Origin: Plotosus lineatus
Lineage: Eukaryota > Chordata > Actinopteri > Siluriformes > Plotosidae
DNA length: 64,000 bases
Assembly (NCBI GenBank): GCA_024760905.1
Contig: CM045733.1
Span: forward strand, 19,827,501-19,891,500
Direction of reading: 5' to 3'
How positions within the stretch are numbered: position 1 is the stretch's first letter; each line of letters starts with the position of its first letter. Made by a program: the position numbers and the translations under genes. A model generated the notes under the pieces. That model was not told where the DNA came from. It saw only the letters and a list, made by a program, of their open reading frames with translations, and searched no databases. Of the stretch, positions 10,542 through 21,480 are shown one piece after another.

Positions 10542-10845
10542 GGCCTGGACATTTCTTTGTGGAGTCAGCAGCAAGTTCTTCCTGGGCTTGTGTGTGATCC
10601 TACAGGGTACCCGGTTTTCTGCCACAGTCCAAAGACATCTCCATGAGGCTGAGTGTCTGTTCCAAATAGCCCCTTGGTATGGATGTGATTGTGAATGGTT
10701 AAATGTGTTCCCTGTGATGGTCTGTTGAGCTGTTCAGGGTGTACTAGGCCTTTACCCAGTGTTTGCCCAGTGCTACCCTGTAAGTAGGATTATGCAGTTT
10801 GGCAAATAAGTGAAGAGGTGAGTGAATGAGATTTGCAAACAGGTC
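10542..10845 (+). repeat. SINE2 copy, 5'-truncated and diverged
   Basis: Resembles SINE2 from 'ggacatttctttgtggagtc' through 'cacagtccaaagacat' to 'gctgttcagggtgtacta'. It ends with a weak GTGAATGAG remnant. The tRNA head is missing. Confidence 0.5.
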
Positions 10846-10849
10846 CCTG

Positions 10850-11995
10850 CACTGAATCTGATTACGCGGTCAACATTTACGGAAACCTGCAGCAGAACTT
10901 TGCCAAATGCTTGTTTGATGGTGTCTCAGGTGGGTCTGCATCACTGCTTGTATAATTGCCCATGTGGTTGAGAAAGCAGAGCGTGGAAAACAGAACCCAC
11001 TGGTGGCTCGTATCATCAGGGACGCAGTTCCACTGGGCTGGACCTGAACCACAAGCACTGCATGTTTCCATGTTGGTGGCAGCTGTTGTGTTTCTTAATG
11101 AGGGTGGATGTGTTAGTATGTGTGAATCAGTGTGGGGACTGCGGGGTTAATCTGGCTTACATAGTGTGCTCAGTGCGATGCTGACAGCAGCACAGTGGAG
11201 GAGAGGGCAACAGGAGGTGGCCATCCCCTCGGGTTCCTTCCACCACAGTATGCCAGAATGAGCTGTTCCACTCACTGCAGGATACCTGACAGGCGAACCT
11301 TCATAAATTACAAAATGAAGATTGATAATCCCTGGACTCCCATCTGTGTCCTCACAAAGCTACACACTTACAGGGGAAAAGAGAAATGATAACACTGTAA
11401 GCAAGGCTTATTCTAACAGGTCAAAGGAGTCACGTCTGCAGAACCTGTCCCGGAAACAGTAGGCATGAGGGAGGAATACACCCAGGAAGACACTCACACA
11501 CGAATGGGCAATTTGGCATAGTTAATCAAACCTCCAACATATTTATGGAGAATAGGAGAAAACTGGAGATCCCATAGTAAATCCATGTGGAAATGAGTAG
11601 AACTTCATGCATTTTCTTGACCCTGGAACCGTGACACACCTGCACTAATGGTGAAGAACGTTCAATGGATTTCTGGGAATTGTATTTGAAGGGCAATTCA
11701 TACTGGATGAATCACATCGACCACTGCGTGGAGTGCTACGTCACACAATGTGTCAGGACCTTGTTCAACATGTAGAAAGTTTCCCCTGTAAAAAAACAAA
11801 CAAACAAAAAAAAACAACAACAACAAAGAAGAAGAAGAAGAAGAAGGAGAAGAATAACACCAACAACAACAAATAGACGATAGGAGTCTAGATGACCTCG
11901 CCAAAAGGACCATTTCATAATATGCCACTATAGAACAAGCATAAAAAGTTTGAAAGCCCAAGCTTCTGTGCACAGCAAGTAAATGTCCAGAAACT
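10850..11995. other. Gene-free stretch
   Basis: No repeat family or coding pattern recognised. Contains an AAC/GAA-rich simple region at 11790-11875. Confidence 0.3.
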
Positions 11996-12000
11996 TAATA

Positions 12001-12750
12001 CAGTGATCCCTGGCGACTTCAGTCCCTCGTGTAAGTTTCAAACTCAGCCTCAGATTCCTCGTGCTTCAGTCGCTGCGGCTTCAGTACATCGTGGGTTTTT
12101 CAAAAATATTCATCGAAAAAATGTTAAAAATAAGAAAAATAAGGAAAAATAGGAAAAAGTTAAGGAAAATGCTGCAAAACAAGGCCAGTTATGCAAAAAC
12201 AACAAAACAAAAAACAAAACCAACTAAAACAAAAAACAACCCAAAACCCCTGAACAAAACTACTTACATTTTTATAAGATAAAAGATACAGCTTTATTAA
12301 TCTCACAATGGAGAAATTCACTGTTACAGGCTCTTGAGGTACCATCAGTAGGGGGTGCAAAAATAGATACATATACAAACATACACACATACATATATAT
12401 TATATAAGTAAATAAATAAATAGATACATAAATAGTATAAATTAATAAACAATAAAAGAAAAGAAGGGAACAACTATGTAGACTGGAGTGATGTGAGATG
12501 CGTATCTAAGTGTATGTGCGCGCTCGTCTGAATGTGTGTATATTTATATTTTATTTATATCTTATACATTATTCTTGAATGTTTAATTGTTATTAAAAGA
12601 ATTTATAGCATTGAGTATGTATTTATTGATATTATCTACACATATACATATACGTACATATGAATATGCCAGTCAAGGGGGTCCATTCTGCTTCACGGAA
12701 ATTGCGTGCATGGTCGGTCCTAATTAACCACAAAAAGTGAGGGATCCCTG
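12001..12750 (-). mobile_element. MITE-A copy 4, interrupted
   Basis: Reverse copy flanked by TA (11999-12000 and 12751-12752). The left end is cagtgatccctgg with a partial duplication of the end region (the cttcagt...ctcgtg words occur twice). The right end is gtgagggatccctg. A LINE tail fragment is inserted at about 12279-12487. Confidence 0.82.
12279..12487 (-). mobile_element. LINE 3'-tail fragment (Rex1-like) nested in MITE-A
   Basis: gatacagctttattaatctc, read in the minus orientation, resembles the 3' end of fish Rex1/CR1-type LINEs and the 3' end of the copy at 54780 (aatactttattgattttgg). The rest is AT-rich. No coding sequence is included. Confidence 0.5.
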
Positions 12751-12931
12751 TATACAGTTTTGCTTTTGTGACCTTGAAAAATAGGTCAAGGTCGCTCACA
12801 CACAAACTCATCCTAGCACTCCTAGTAGTAAGTCAGCATAACAAGATAGAAAGCACCAGCTGCAAGTGCAATGGACAGAAGGATGGACAGAAAGAAGTCA
12901 TTCCTCCAGCTACTGAGGGGGGGTAATCAAA

Positions 12932-12934
<3 letters not shown>

Positions 12935-12963
<29 letters not shown>
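12935..12963. repeat. (TA)n microsatellite
   Basis: Adjoins the 5'-truncated edge of an RTE-like LINE fragment. Confidence 0.95.
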
Positions 12964-13189
<226 letters not shown>

Positions 13190-13518
13190 ATTACCTGGAA
13201 CAGAAATGCTGTCGTATGTTTCTTAATACCTTATTTTATGCCTTAATGTGCAGAGAAGTTCAAAGTACATGCCATCTTTACTCAAACATATGTCCAAGCA
13301 GTTGTTTAGAACTAATCCCAGTAAGAGGTTCTGCTTCTTCTGCTTTACTCATGTAAAAATAAACTAGTTCGTCTTTGAAGGACTGTAGCTGTGCTCACTC
13401 CCGTAACCACAACTATCCGTTCCTGGAAATCCTGCATCATTTCCGCTGATATCACAATGTAGATCATTTCCAGAATTGAATGTTGGTGGTTTTGTTTCCC
13501 GTATTTGTTATGCAATAA

Positions 13519-13880
13519 GATGAAAATGTTGAGGTTCTCTTTGGGAGGAACGAGGATGGATAGGATCAGGAATGAGTACATCAGAGGGACAGCACATGTA
13601 AGACGTTTTGGAGACAAAGTCAGAGAGGCTAGATTGAGATGGTTTGGACATGTACAGAGGAGGGATAGTGAGTATATTGGTAGTAGGATGCTGAGGTTGG
13701 AACTACCAGGCAGAAAGTCTAGAGGAGGACCAAAGAGAAGATTTATGGATGTGGTGAAGGAGGACATGCAGGTAGTTGGAGTAAGAATAGAAGATGCAGA
13801 GGATAGGGTGAGATGGAGGCAGATGGTTTGCTGTGGCGACCCCTGAAGGGAAAAGCCGGAAGGAAAAGCAGAAGAAGAAT
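13519..13880 (+). pseudogene. RTE-like LINE 3' fragment with 17-bp target duplication
   Basis: 5'-truncated insertion of the same LINE as at 21481. It encodes the C-terminal portion of the polyprotein after the reverse transcriptase: LRFSLGGTRMDRIRNEYIRG, RRFGDKVREARLRWFGHVQR, LELPGRKSRGGPKRRFMD and RWRQMVCCGDP with no stop codon between. It ends in gccggaaggaaaagcagaag. The direct repeat tatttgttatgcaataa is present at 13502-13518 and 13880-13896, which marks target-primed integration and sets both borders. In this family the region lies downstream of the RT, and its exact function is unknown to me. Confidence 0.9.
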
Positions 13881-14095
13881 ATTTGTTATGCAATAAATAA
13901 AAAAACATGTTCTAAAATAAAACTATTCATGAATAACCCTCAAATTAAAACAGTGCTGGAAAGTGTAAGAGGTAAAAAGTACAGATACTTGTTTAAGAAT
14001 TTTTGGAATAAAAATAAAAAGTTTCCAGATACTCAAAACATGTACTTGAAGTGCAAATACTTAAGTAAATCTACTGTCCATTCTAGTCTCAATTT

Positions 14096-14427
14096 CATTC
14101 ATTGATCATTTCCTGTAACCACTTAATCCCAATTAGGGTCATGGGAAGGCTGGCTCTCAGCCCAGCCAACTCTGGGTGAGGGCAAAGTACACCCTGGACA
14201 GCTCGCCAGGCCATCGCAGGGCGGAAACACGCTGACACGCTGACAGCTATGCAGTTACTTTGACGAAAGTCAGCAATGGTTCTTTTACATGAACCTCACA
14301 CCATAGACAGTGAGAGACATGACCGGCCTTTGATAACCCAGTTAGCTGCACTGCAGGGGGCGTGGGGGGGGCAGTGACAACCCATGGAGAGTGGGACTCG
14401 AACCACCAACCTTACGATCAGTGATCC
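14096..14427 (-). repeat. SINE1a copy, head-truncated
   Basis: Minus-strand copy from a weak GAATG tail, through 'ggtgtactttgccctcaccc' and the body, to a B-box region near 14400. The first bases of the head are missing. A likely target duplication agtctcaattt (14085-14095) and agtctgaattt (14428-14438) brackets it. A small internal duplication of acacgctgac is at 14228-14247. Confidence 0.78.
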
Positions 14428-14642
14428 AGTCTGAATTTTGTGAGTAGAATAAACTAAACAAATAATCCAACAGACTCCGGTTAGAGAGTGTAAAACAAAT
14501 ACTATCCCAGTATTTGTTTTGTTCGTGTTAAAGTAATAATTAAATATTACATTAAAATTAAACTATTATTAATATTAAAAATAGTTAAAGTAATTCACAT
14601 ATCTCAAAATTTTTGAATTGAAGGTTTATTTGAAGCTGTATA

Positions 14643-14974
14643 CAGGGATCCCTCACTTTTCGCGGTTAATTGGGACCATGATCCCCATGTGACCATTGAA
14701 ATCCGCGAAGTAGGATCACCGGCCCCAGACTGACATATACGTACATGTATTTGTGTATATAATACACACATACACATAGACGCAGATGCGCGTGCACGCA
14801 CTCAGATATGCGCACCTCACAAAAATGTAAATAGTTTTGATGGGAGGTTTTGGGTTGTTTTTTGGTTTGTGTTTGTTTGGGATTCTTTTTGCATAATTGG
14901 CCTTGTTTTTGTGGCATTTTCCTTAACTTTCCCCTATTCTACAGTAATTTCCTTATTTTTTTGTAATTCGGTGA

Positions 14975-15005
<31 letters not shown>

Positions 15006-15060
15006 GCGATGCACTGAAGTCGCATGAATTGAAGTATGATGTCACGAGGGCTCCCTTTGT
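14643..15060 (+). mobile_element. MITE-A copy 5
   Basis: Forward copy, tacagggatccctcactttt at the left and cacgagggctccctttgta at the right, TA at both ends. A 26-bp poly-A run (14980-15005) expands the internal A-rich tract. Confidence 0.9.
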
Positions 15061-15671
15061 ATCTGATCACATAATATTTATCAGTGTATATTGCTTATTA
15101 CAATGAATACCATTTTAATTATAATGTAATTTTTGGTCCGTTTCAGCTTCCAGTTTTCAAGCACTGCAAATAAATTGTAAAACTGAAAGAAATACAAACA
15201 AAGGCTTCAGTAATAGCAGCTGTATGAATTTTACCTCCGCAACACTATGGAAGATGTTCAACCACTGCTTCTTTCATGCTTGCCCCTGGCCGTGTTAAAT
15301 TTGGGGTAGCAGGCATGAGAGATTGATGCTCGCCTATCTGAGGCGTTACGGATATCTGCAGGGATCCCGCTCCCCTCTGTCTTTAAAAAGCTCCACATCA
15401 GCATAATGGCCATGGTCGCACACACTCACATACACGAGGAAGGTTATCGACTTGTGAAATCGCATTCAGGACAGTCTTTTATTTTTCCTCGTCTATAACC
15501 TTGCCTTGTAAGTTGCTTACTCAACAGAGCCTATTATGAGGAGCCGTTACTCTCTCAGCAGAAAGGTCAGCTAGGTACTAGATGCTCCATTTTCAATATC
15601 AGCACTTCATTATTAGCCTGCGATTACCATAAGCTGATTCACAAATTGGCATTGTGGGGTGGGGTGGATGT

Positions 15672-15705
<34 letters not shown>

Positions 15706-16692
15706 TGGGCAGAGGAGAGTGGAAAGATTCTGGGGTACACATAACATCCTCTTGTAGCTCAGACAGCGGAACGGTGCAACATGCTGCATCTCTTCCAGTT
15801 TCTCGTCATGGCTTGCACTGATAAATTGGCAGCGGTGCAATGAGAGGGTCCGTCTTGGCCATAACAGTCTGAGAGAAAGGGGGAAAAAATAGATGCATGG
15901 AACAGACGAAAAGTGGAGCCGGTTTTAGACAGACAGACAAGGATGCTTCGGGGGCCTGTCAGAAAATGAGGCGAAAGAGTCAATATAGTTGAGTGATACT
16001 CGACTCTGTCAGCTGGCCAAAATGCCAGATAGCATGTAAATCATGATCAGCTGACCGTTTCCGCTACTTCTCTTGGCTAGTTGTCAGTTTCCTGCAGGCG
16101 ATCTCCGCAGCATGATTTGGACAATTGTCTCTGTGTATGCAAGAGCCTGAGATTAATGCGTATTCAAAGTGCCGAGCTTCAACAGCCAGCCAACATATTT
16201 CAGTAACTGATTCCCCAAAATGGAGAGCCGGCCATTGCTCTTGCCGTTCTGAGTGACGGGATGTTTAATAAGCTATACAGGCTAAAAAGGAAGAGGGTAA
16301 AGCCTTCCATCATTTATCTCATCTGTATTTAAAAGTATTGTCAGGGAAGTTTAGGCTCCAGTTCTGATAACTAATGGCTCAGGATGTCTTCATTTCCTTC
16401 GCGTGTGTGAGCATCCTGCCACTGGTTCATTTTTAATATGCCATAAAGGGCATCCATTCACAAGTGATGGGACAGGGAGATGAGCAGGCCCTAACACAAT
16501 GTTCAGGGTTGTGGCAGATGGATATGACAGAGTCAGTAATGTGAGGAAAACGGACGCTTAATATAAAAATTATAACTGGGGATGAACATGTGATTTCAGA
16601 ATCCGACTGTGTAGACAAATTAAACGGGATTATCAGACTATCAGTGATGGGACCAGACAGTGAGAACATGTTTTAAATAGGATATACGTAAG
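15061..16692. other. Gene-free, mostly unique sequence
   Basis: No gene or repeat family seen, apart from a poly-T run at 15672-15700. The part at 16080-16330 is balanced in composition and non-repetitive, with words such as gattaatgcgtattcaaag, and looks like it could be conserved non-coding DNA. That is unproven. Confidence 0.25.
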
Positions 16693-17035
16693 GCAAAAGT
16701 CTGCTGGGATTTTTACACCTGAGCCTAGTGGCTCATCAGGCCGGTGTTTATCCCCGGTTTCCATAGCGTGAAGCGACCAGAAGTTCAACTCCTCCTGGAT
16801 GGGACGCTAGTCCATCGCAGGTTACCTTCCCAGTATATTTTTACTGGTACCCATTTAAACTGCTGGGTGATCAGAGGCACACTTGTGGTTAAGACCTTGA
16901 CCAGGGGTCTTAGCACAGTGGGGGTCTAAGACCTTGCCCAGGGGTCTTAGCACAGTGGGGGTCTAACTGGGATTTGAACAGACAACCTCCTGATCATGAG
17001 CCCAGCACCCTAACCACTACGCCACTGGCCCCCAC
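16693..17035 (-). repeat. SINE3 copy with internal 37-bp duplication
   Basis: Minus-strand copy bracketed by taggatatacgtaag (16678-16692) and taggatatatgtaag (17036-17050), a 15-bp target duplication with one difference. A 37-bp unit, aagaccttg..gggggtct, is tandemly repeated at 16891-16927 and 16928-16964. Head complement at 16985-17035, 3' end at 16705-16745. Confidence 0.9.
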
Positions 17036-17077
17036 TAGGATATATGTAAGTAATACTGAAAATCATAGTCCTTTGGA

Positions 17078-17459
17078 GGGTCATTGGTAGCTCTACTTTT
17101 AGGATACTGGATCACCGATCCCAAGGTTGGGGGTTCAAGCCGCACTATCAACTGTTGTCACTGCTGTCCTTTCAGTGCGGCTAACCAGGCTATCAAAGGC
17201 CAGCCATGTCTCTCCCTGTCTATGGTGAGAATCATGTAAAAGAACCACTGCTGACCTTCGTCAAGCATAGGCTGCATCGTCGTCGATGTATTTCTGGCCT
17301 GCGATGGTCAGACACCCTGTCCAGGATGTACACTCCCCTCGCCCAGAGTCGGCTGAGATGGGTGCCAGCCTCCCAGTGACCCTAATTGAGGTGAAGCAGT
17401 TCAGAAAATGAATGACTGAATGGATGAATGAATGAATGAATGAATGAATGAATGAATAA
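17078..17459 (+). repeat. SINE1a copy
   Basis: Bounded by tcctttgga at 17069-17077 and 17460-17468. Head with ggatcaccgatcccaaggtt and gggttcaagccgcac, shared body, then tail (gatggtcagacaccctgtcc, ctaattgaggtgaagcagtt) and about ten GAAT/GAATG units at the end. Confidence 0.9.
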
Positions 17460-17468
17460 TCCTTTGGA

Positions 17469-18783
17469 TTTTGTCTGCCGTTGCAAATATCAGTCACAAC
17501 AGTAGGTTGTCCTTCCTGTGAGCCCTATGTGCATATTGACTTAACTTTAACTGACTTAGAATGTACATTTAAACAGGTGAGTAGTTCAAAACGTTGCCGT
17601 ACTAAAGTCTGTCCAATAAGAATTCCCTGTCTCAAATATGCCCTCTAATATAACGAGGCCTCGAAACAAAAATAAGCCGGTCCCTGGTGGAAAAAACAGG
17701 TCTTGAGTCAGAAATAAGTGCAAGTTTAAATAATTTTCAAAAATAGCAGGACAATAAATTTCCATGCAGAGGTTAATTTACTAAAGGGGAAACCCTGGTG
17801 CAATTACCTGGTTCGATTCCCTATCGTGCCATGAGGGCTCCAGCTCAAAATGTCACCGCAAGGAAGTATTTTTTTGTTAAAACATAGCATTAGAGGGGGA
17901 AAAAAAAAATCAGACTGCCCTCACTAGGCCCTGACAATATTCCCTGGATCACATTAGCTTTTGTCATAGAATTTTACTTTATTGTCTCATCGACTGTGTA
18001 TTCCTCAATAATGCACTGTGGAAGGAGGTAAAAAAAAAACACCAGCCACAATGCGTTCTTTTCCTTTTCTTTGCGAGGTTTGGTGAGACATGCCCTTGAG
18101 ATGATGGGGAAGCAATTCAGCTCAGTGAGGCAGCTCAAGTGAGCTTGATGTGTTCCATCGAGGTGACAGTTTGCACCGACGTAACTTCATTTAGCTCATC
18201 TAAATGAAGCCTTACAAGCGTAATTGAGCGCTGCACTCTAATCAGCCGGGCCTGTAGATCAGGCACAGGCTCCTAAATCTCTTCCACCCATTACATGTGA
18301 AGCAGGGTATTCGCTGTGACATGATGTGAAATGTTTAGCAGTCACACGTGTGAGTTACTGACGCATGGACTGCCCACCTGTCATCAGTTGACACGTCCTA
18401 CCCTCCCCGCTTACTTGCACACATACATTCACAGGAATCCTGGCAGAGTTCCGCGGTTCGTTTTAATCTCTCTCTTTCAGTGCTGGACTGAGCACCTCTA
18501 TCATCCCCATCATACATTGCTAATTATGACACTATCATAATCGAGTCACATCAGATCCAAATCAAATTTCTGAAGGCTAACAAGATTTACCACCAAGAAT
18601 CAGAGCAAGCTGGCTCAAGCTGACAGTACAGAAAGCGACAATGCAGAAGTGATGTGTTACAGATGTTTTTCTGGTCCCTAAATATAAAAAGACCAAAACA
18701 CACACAAACTCCCTAGATATTAAAAGTTTGCTCTACTTCCACCTTGGTTAAAAGTTGCTCGTGTTGTCGACAATACCATTCTA
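17469..18783. other. Gene-free, mostly unique sequence
   Basis: No gene or repeat identified. 18080-18290 is non-repetitive, with catttagctcatctaaatg (imperfect palindrome) and gcgtaattgagcgctgcac. It is a candidate conserved non-coding block by appearance only. Confidence 0.25.
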
Positions 18784-18791
18784 CTCTATGC

Positions 18792-19413
18792 CAGTGCTTC
18801 TCAAATAGTGTGGTGCGCCCCCCTTGGGGTGTGCGGCATGATGCTGGGGAAGGGGGGGGGTGCCGGGGAGCGCGTCTGACCCTGGGGAACATGCTTTTCT
18901 GGACTTGTGTACGAGAATTAAGTGTAATTGCACCTCCGCTCCACTAGTAGGCAGTAGCGCTCTCATTGTAGCGCTATGGTGTAGCGGTTTTTCGCATGAG
19001 CAAATGATATGAAGTGCAGTAAACAACCTCCCAAGAAACAACATGGAAAAAATTCGAACAAGAACGAAGGGGAAGATGGAGAGAGACGGAGATATTAAGA
19101 CAGAAGTAAATTAAATGAGTTTAAATAAGGATGTGTTTTCCTTTAATTTTAGGCACATTGGTGCACTTTAAATCTTTTCTATTGCAGATTAAAAAACTAT
19201 GTTAATGAAGTTTTTCTTTATTGTAAGTTGAACTATATTTCTTTATTTTTTTGTTTTTATGTTAATAAAGACACAATGCTATGTAGATGTGTACTAATAA
19301 CAATTTTATCGACAAATACTATTTTATAGTTGCTCGCGGGGTGGTGTAGGGGGGGCATGAAATGTTTTTTTTCTTCCTGGGGGGGCGCCACAAAAAATAA
19401 TTGAGAAGCACTG
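18792..19413. mobile_element. Non-autonomous hAT element
   Basis: Terminal inverted repeats CAGTGCTTCTCAAATA... and ...TTGAGAAGCACTG, with C/G-rich subterminal sequence (gtgcgcccccc and gggggggcgcc). Exact 8-bp target duplication ctctatgc at 18784-18791 and 19414-19421, diagnostic of hAT. About 620 bp. A short frame from atggaaaaaattcgaacaag (19041 on) hints at the start of a deleted transposase gene, but no zinc-finger or catalytic domain is present. Confidence 0.93.
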
Positions 19414-19534
19414 CTCTATGCTGACAATTGGTACCAGTTAGGGCTGGGCGATATGAGCTACAGATTGTATCGCAATATTTGTCACGATATCTTATGATGA
19501 TATTAATATAACTTTCAGAAATAATGTAAGTTGA

Positions 19535-19880
19535 GGGGCATTGGAGTTCTTGTGGTAGGGTGTAGGATTACTGATCCCAAGGTTGTGGGGTTCAAGCCCC
19601 ACTATCAGTTAACTCTGCTGTCCAACTGGGGCAGCTAACTGGGATATCAAAGGCCGGCCATGTCTCAGACTGTCTATGGTGAGAGGCTGTAAAAGAACGG
19701 TTGCTGACTTTCGTCAAGAGTTGGCTGTGTAGCCAACACCGAGTTTCTGCCCTATGATGGCCTGGTGAACTGTCCAGGGTGTACTCTTCCCTCACCCAGA
19801 GTTGGCTGAGATGGGAACCAGCCTCACCGCAACCCTAATTAGTATTAAGCTTTTCAGAAAATGAATGAATGAATGAATAA
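19535..19880 (+). repeat. SINE1a copy nested in hAT-like element
   Basis: Head ggattactgatcccaaggtt with gggttcaagccccactatc, shared body (aaaggccggccatgtctcag), tail gatggcctggtgaactgtcc to attaagcttttcagaaaatg and GAATGAATGAATGAATAA. Confidence 0.85.
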
Positions 19881-20011
19881 AAGTTGACAGAACATGCAAA
19901 GTGTTAGTAAGTATACAGACACCAGGGGTCGCTCAGCATTCTGCACACTTGAGCTCCGTTGCTGTGCTTGCACCCTGCTTTTACTCCTAACGGAAACCTT
20001 CTCTGGCTTCA

Positions 20012-20029
20012 CACACACACACACACACG

Positions 20030-20078
<49 letters not shown>
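20012..20078. repeat. (CA)n microsatellite
   Basis: About 66 bp, inside the second hAT-like element. Confidence 0.97.
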
Positions 20079-20081
<3 letters not shown>

Positions 20082-20324
20082 ATACTAGTACATACAGTAC
20101 TGATTTTCATTGTTCATGCAACAGTTGACAATAGAGATCTCTTATATAATTACGCAAGCTACATAAATTCTGAATTGATGTGCTTATGGGGGTCAAAACA
20201 TTAACTTTGGAATAAAAGTTGATATTTTTGTTAAATACACAAATGATATTCAAATGGTCAACAGTAAAAAAGGTCATTGCAATGACGATAATTCTGCAAT
20301 CTATTGCCCAACCCTGGTACAAGT

Positions 20325-20760
20325 CAGTCACTGAACTTGGTTGCAGAAGGTCTTTAATTATTTCAACTGTTCGGCTCATTCACCTCATCAGTAAACTTTG
20401 CTGAAACAGATCAGCTTCCAAATCTTCGAACTTTTAAGCAACCTGTCGTCTTGGAAACTACGAAGTACACTAGGTGAGCCAAGTCTCCGCTATATCGGCT
20501 AGTTAGTATCACGCAGATGCATTACACTCGAGAACTTTCCAGCTCTTCGATGCTGAATTTCTCATTAAGATAGTGAGTGAGAGAAGGAACTGTTGATCAT
20601 TTGGTTTAAGGAGTCAGCAGTCAAAGCCGTACTGCTACACTTTAAAAGCCTCGGGTCTTCGGAAACTTTTACCATGAACTTCTTTTGCAATCGAATCGAA
20701 GTCTCCTGCGGCTGCTGGAATGTTTTCTGTAACTGTAGTCTTGAATACAGCTGACCAATA
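20325..20760. other. Gene-free stretch
   Basis: No gene or repeat family recognised. Confidence 0.3.
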
Positions 20761-21066
20761 AAGGTAAAGTCCATTTGGCTTTTTACACCCGAGCTATAGT
20801 GGCCCATTGGACCGGTGCTTAAAGTCGGTTTCCATAGTGTGAAGCGACCAGGAGTACAACATCTCCTGGATGGGACGCTAGTCCATCGCAGGTTACCTTC
20901 CCAGTATATTTTTACTGGTACCCATTTATACTGCTGGGTGAACAGAGGCACACTTGTGGTTGAAACCTTGCCCAGGGGTCTTAGCACAGTGGGGGGTCTA
21001 ACTGGGATTTCAACACACAACCTCCCGATCATGAGCGCATGACCCTAATCACTATGCCACCGCCTA
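20761..21066 (-). repeat. SINE3 copy
   Basis: Minus-strand copy from 'ggctttttacacccgagc' to the head complement 'caacctcccgatcatgagcg' and 'tatgccaccgcc'. A second copy follows 36 bp away in the same orientation. Confidence 0.85.
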
Positions 21067-21101
21067 TATAATTTATATATATATATATATTGATTGATTA
21101 A

Positions 21102-21382
21102 CTGTTTGGGTTTTTATACCCGAGCCTAGCGGCTCATCAGGCCGGTGCTTATCCCCAGTTTCCGTAGCATGAAGCAATCAGGAGTTGAACTCCCCCTGGA
21201 TGGGACGCTAGCCCATCGCAGGTTACCTTCCCAGTATATTTTACTGGTACCCATTTATACCGCTGTGTGAACAGAGGCACACTTGTGGTTGAGACCTTGC
21301 ACAGTGAGGGTCTCAGTGGGATTTGAACTCACAACCTCCCGATCATGAGCCCAACACTCTAACCACTACACCACCGGCTCCA
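21102..21382 (-). repeat. SINE3 copy
   Basis: Minus-strand copy, 'acccgagcctagcggctcat' to 'acaccaccggctcc'. It lacks part of the 'ggggtcttag' segment (21300-21308) that other copies have. Confidence 0.85.
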
Positions 21383-21480
21383 TATATATAGCTGACCAAT
21401 GACTGAAGGTATAAACCAATGATGTCATGCATGCAGTAATTAGATAGTACGAGTGAACAAAAAACATATATATATATATA

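Larger units (their letters stand above)
19439..20315. mobile_element. Second hAT-like element, interrupted
   Basis: Ends tagggctgggcgatatgagc and ctattgcccaaccct form an imperfect inverted repeat. ggtaccagt (19430-19438) and ggtacaagt (20316-20324) flank them as a likely target duplication with one mismatch. The interior is AT-rich and carries a nested SINE1a and a CA microsatellite. No coding domain is seen. Confidence 0.65.

Noticed and set aside
13345..13908. 187-codon minus-strand open frame
   Set aside because: Antisense to the LINE fragment at 13519-13880. The plus strand shows the conserved protein.
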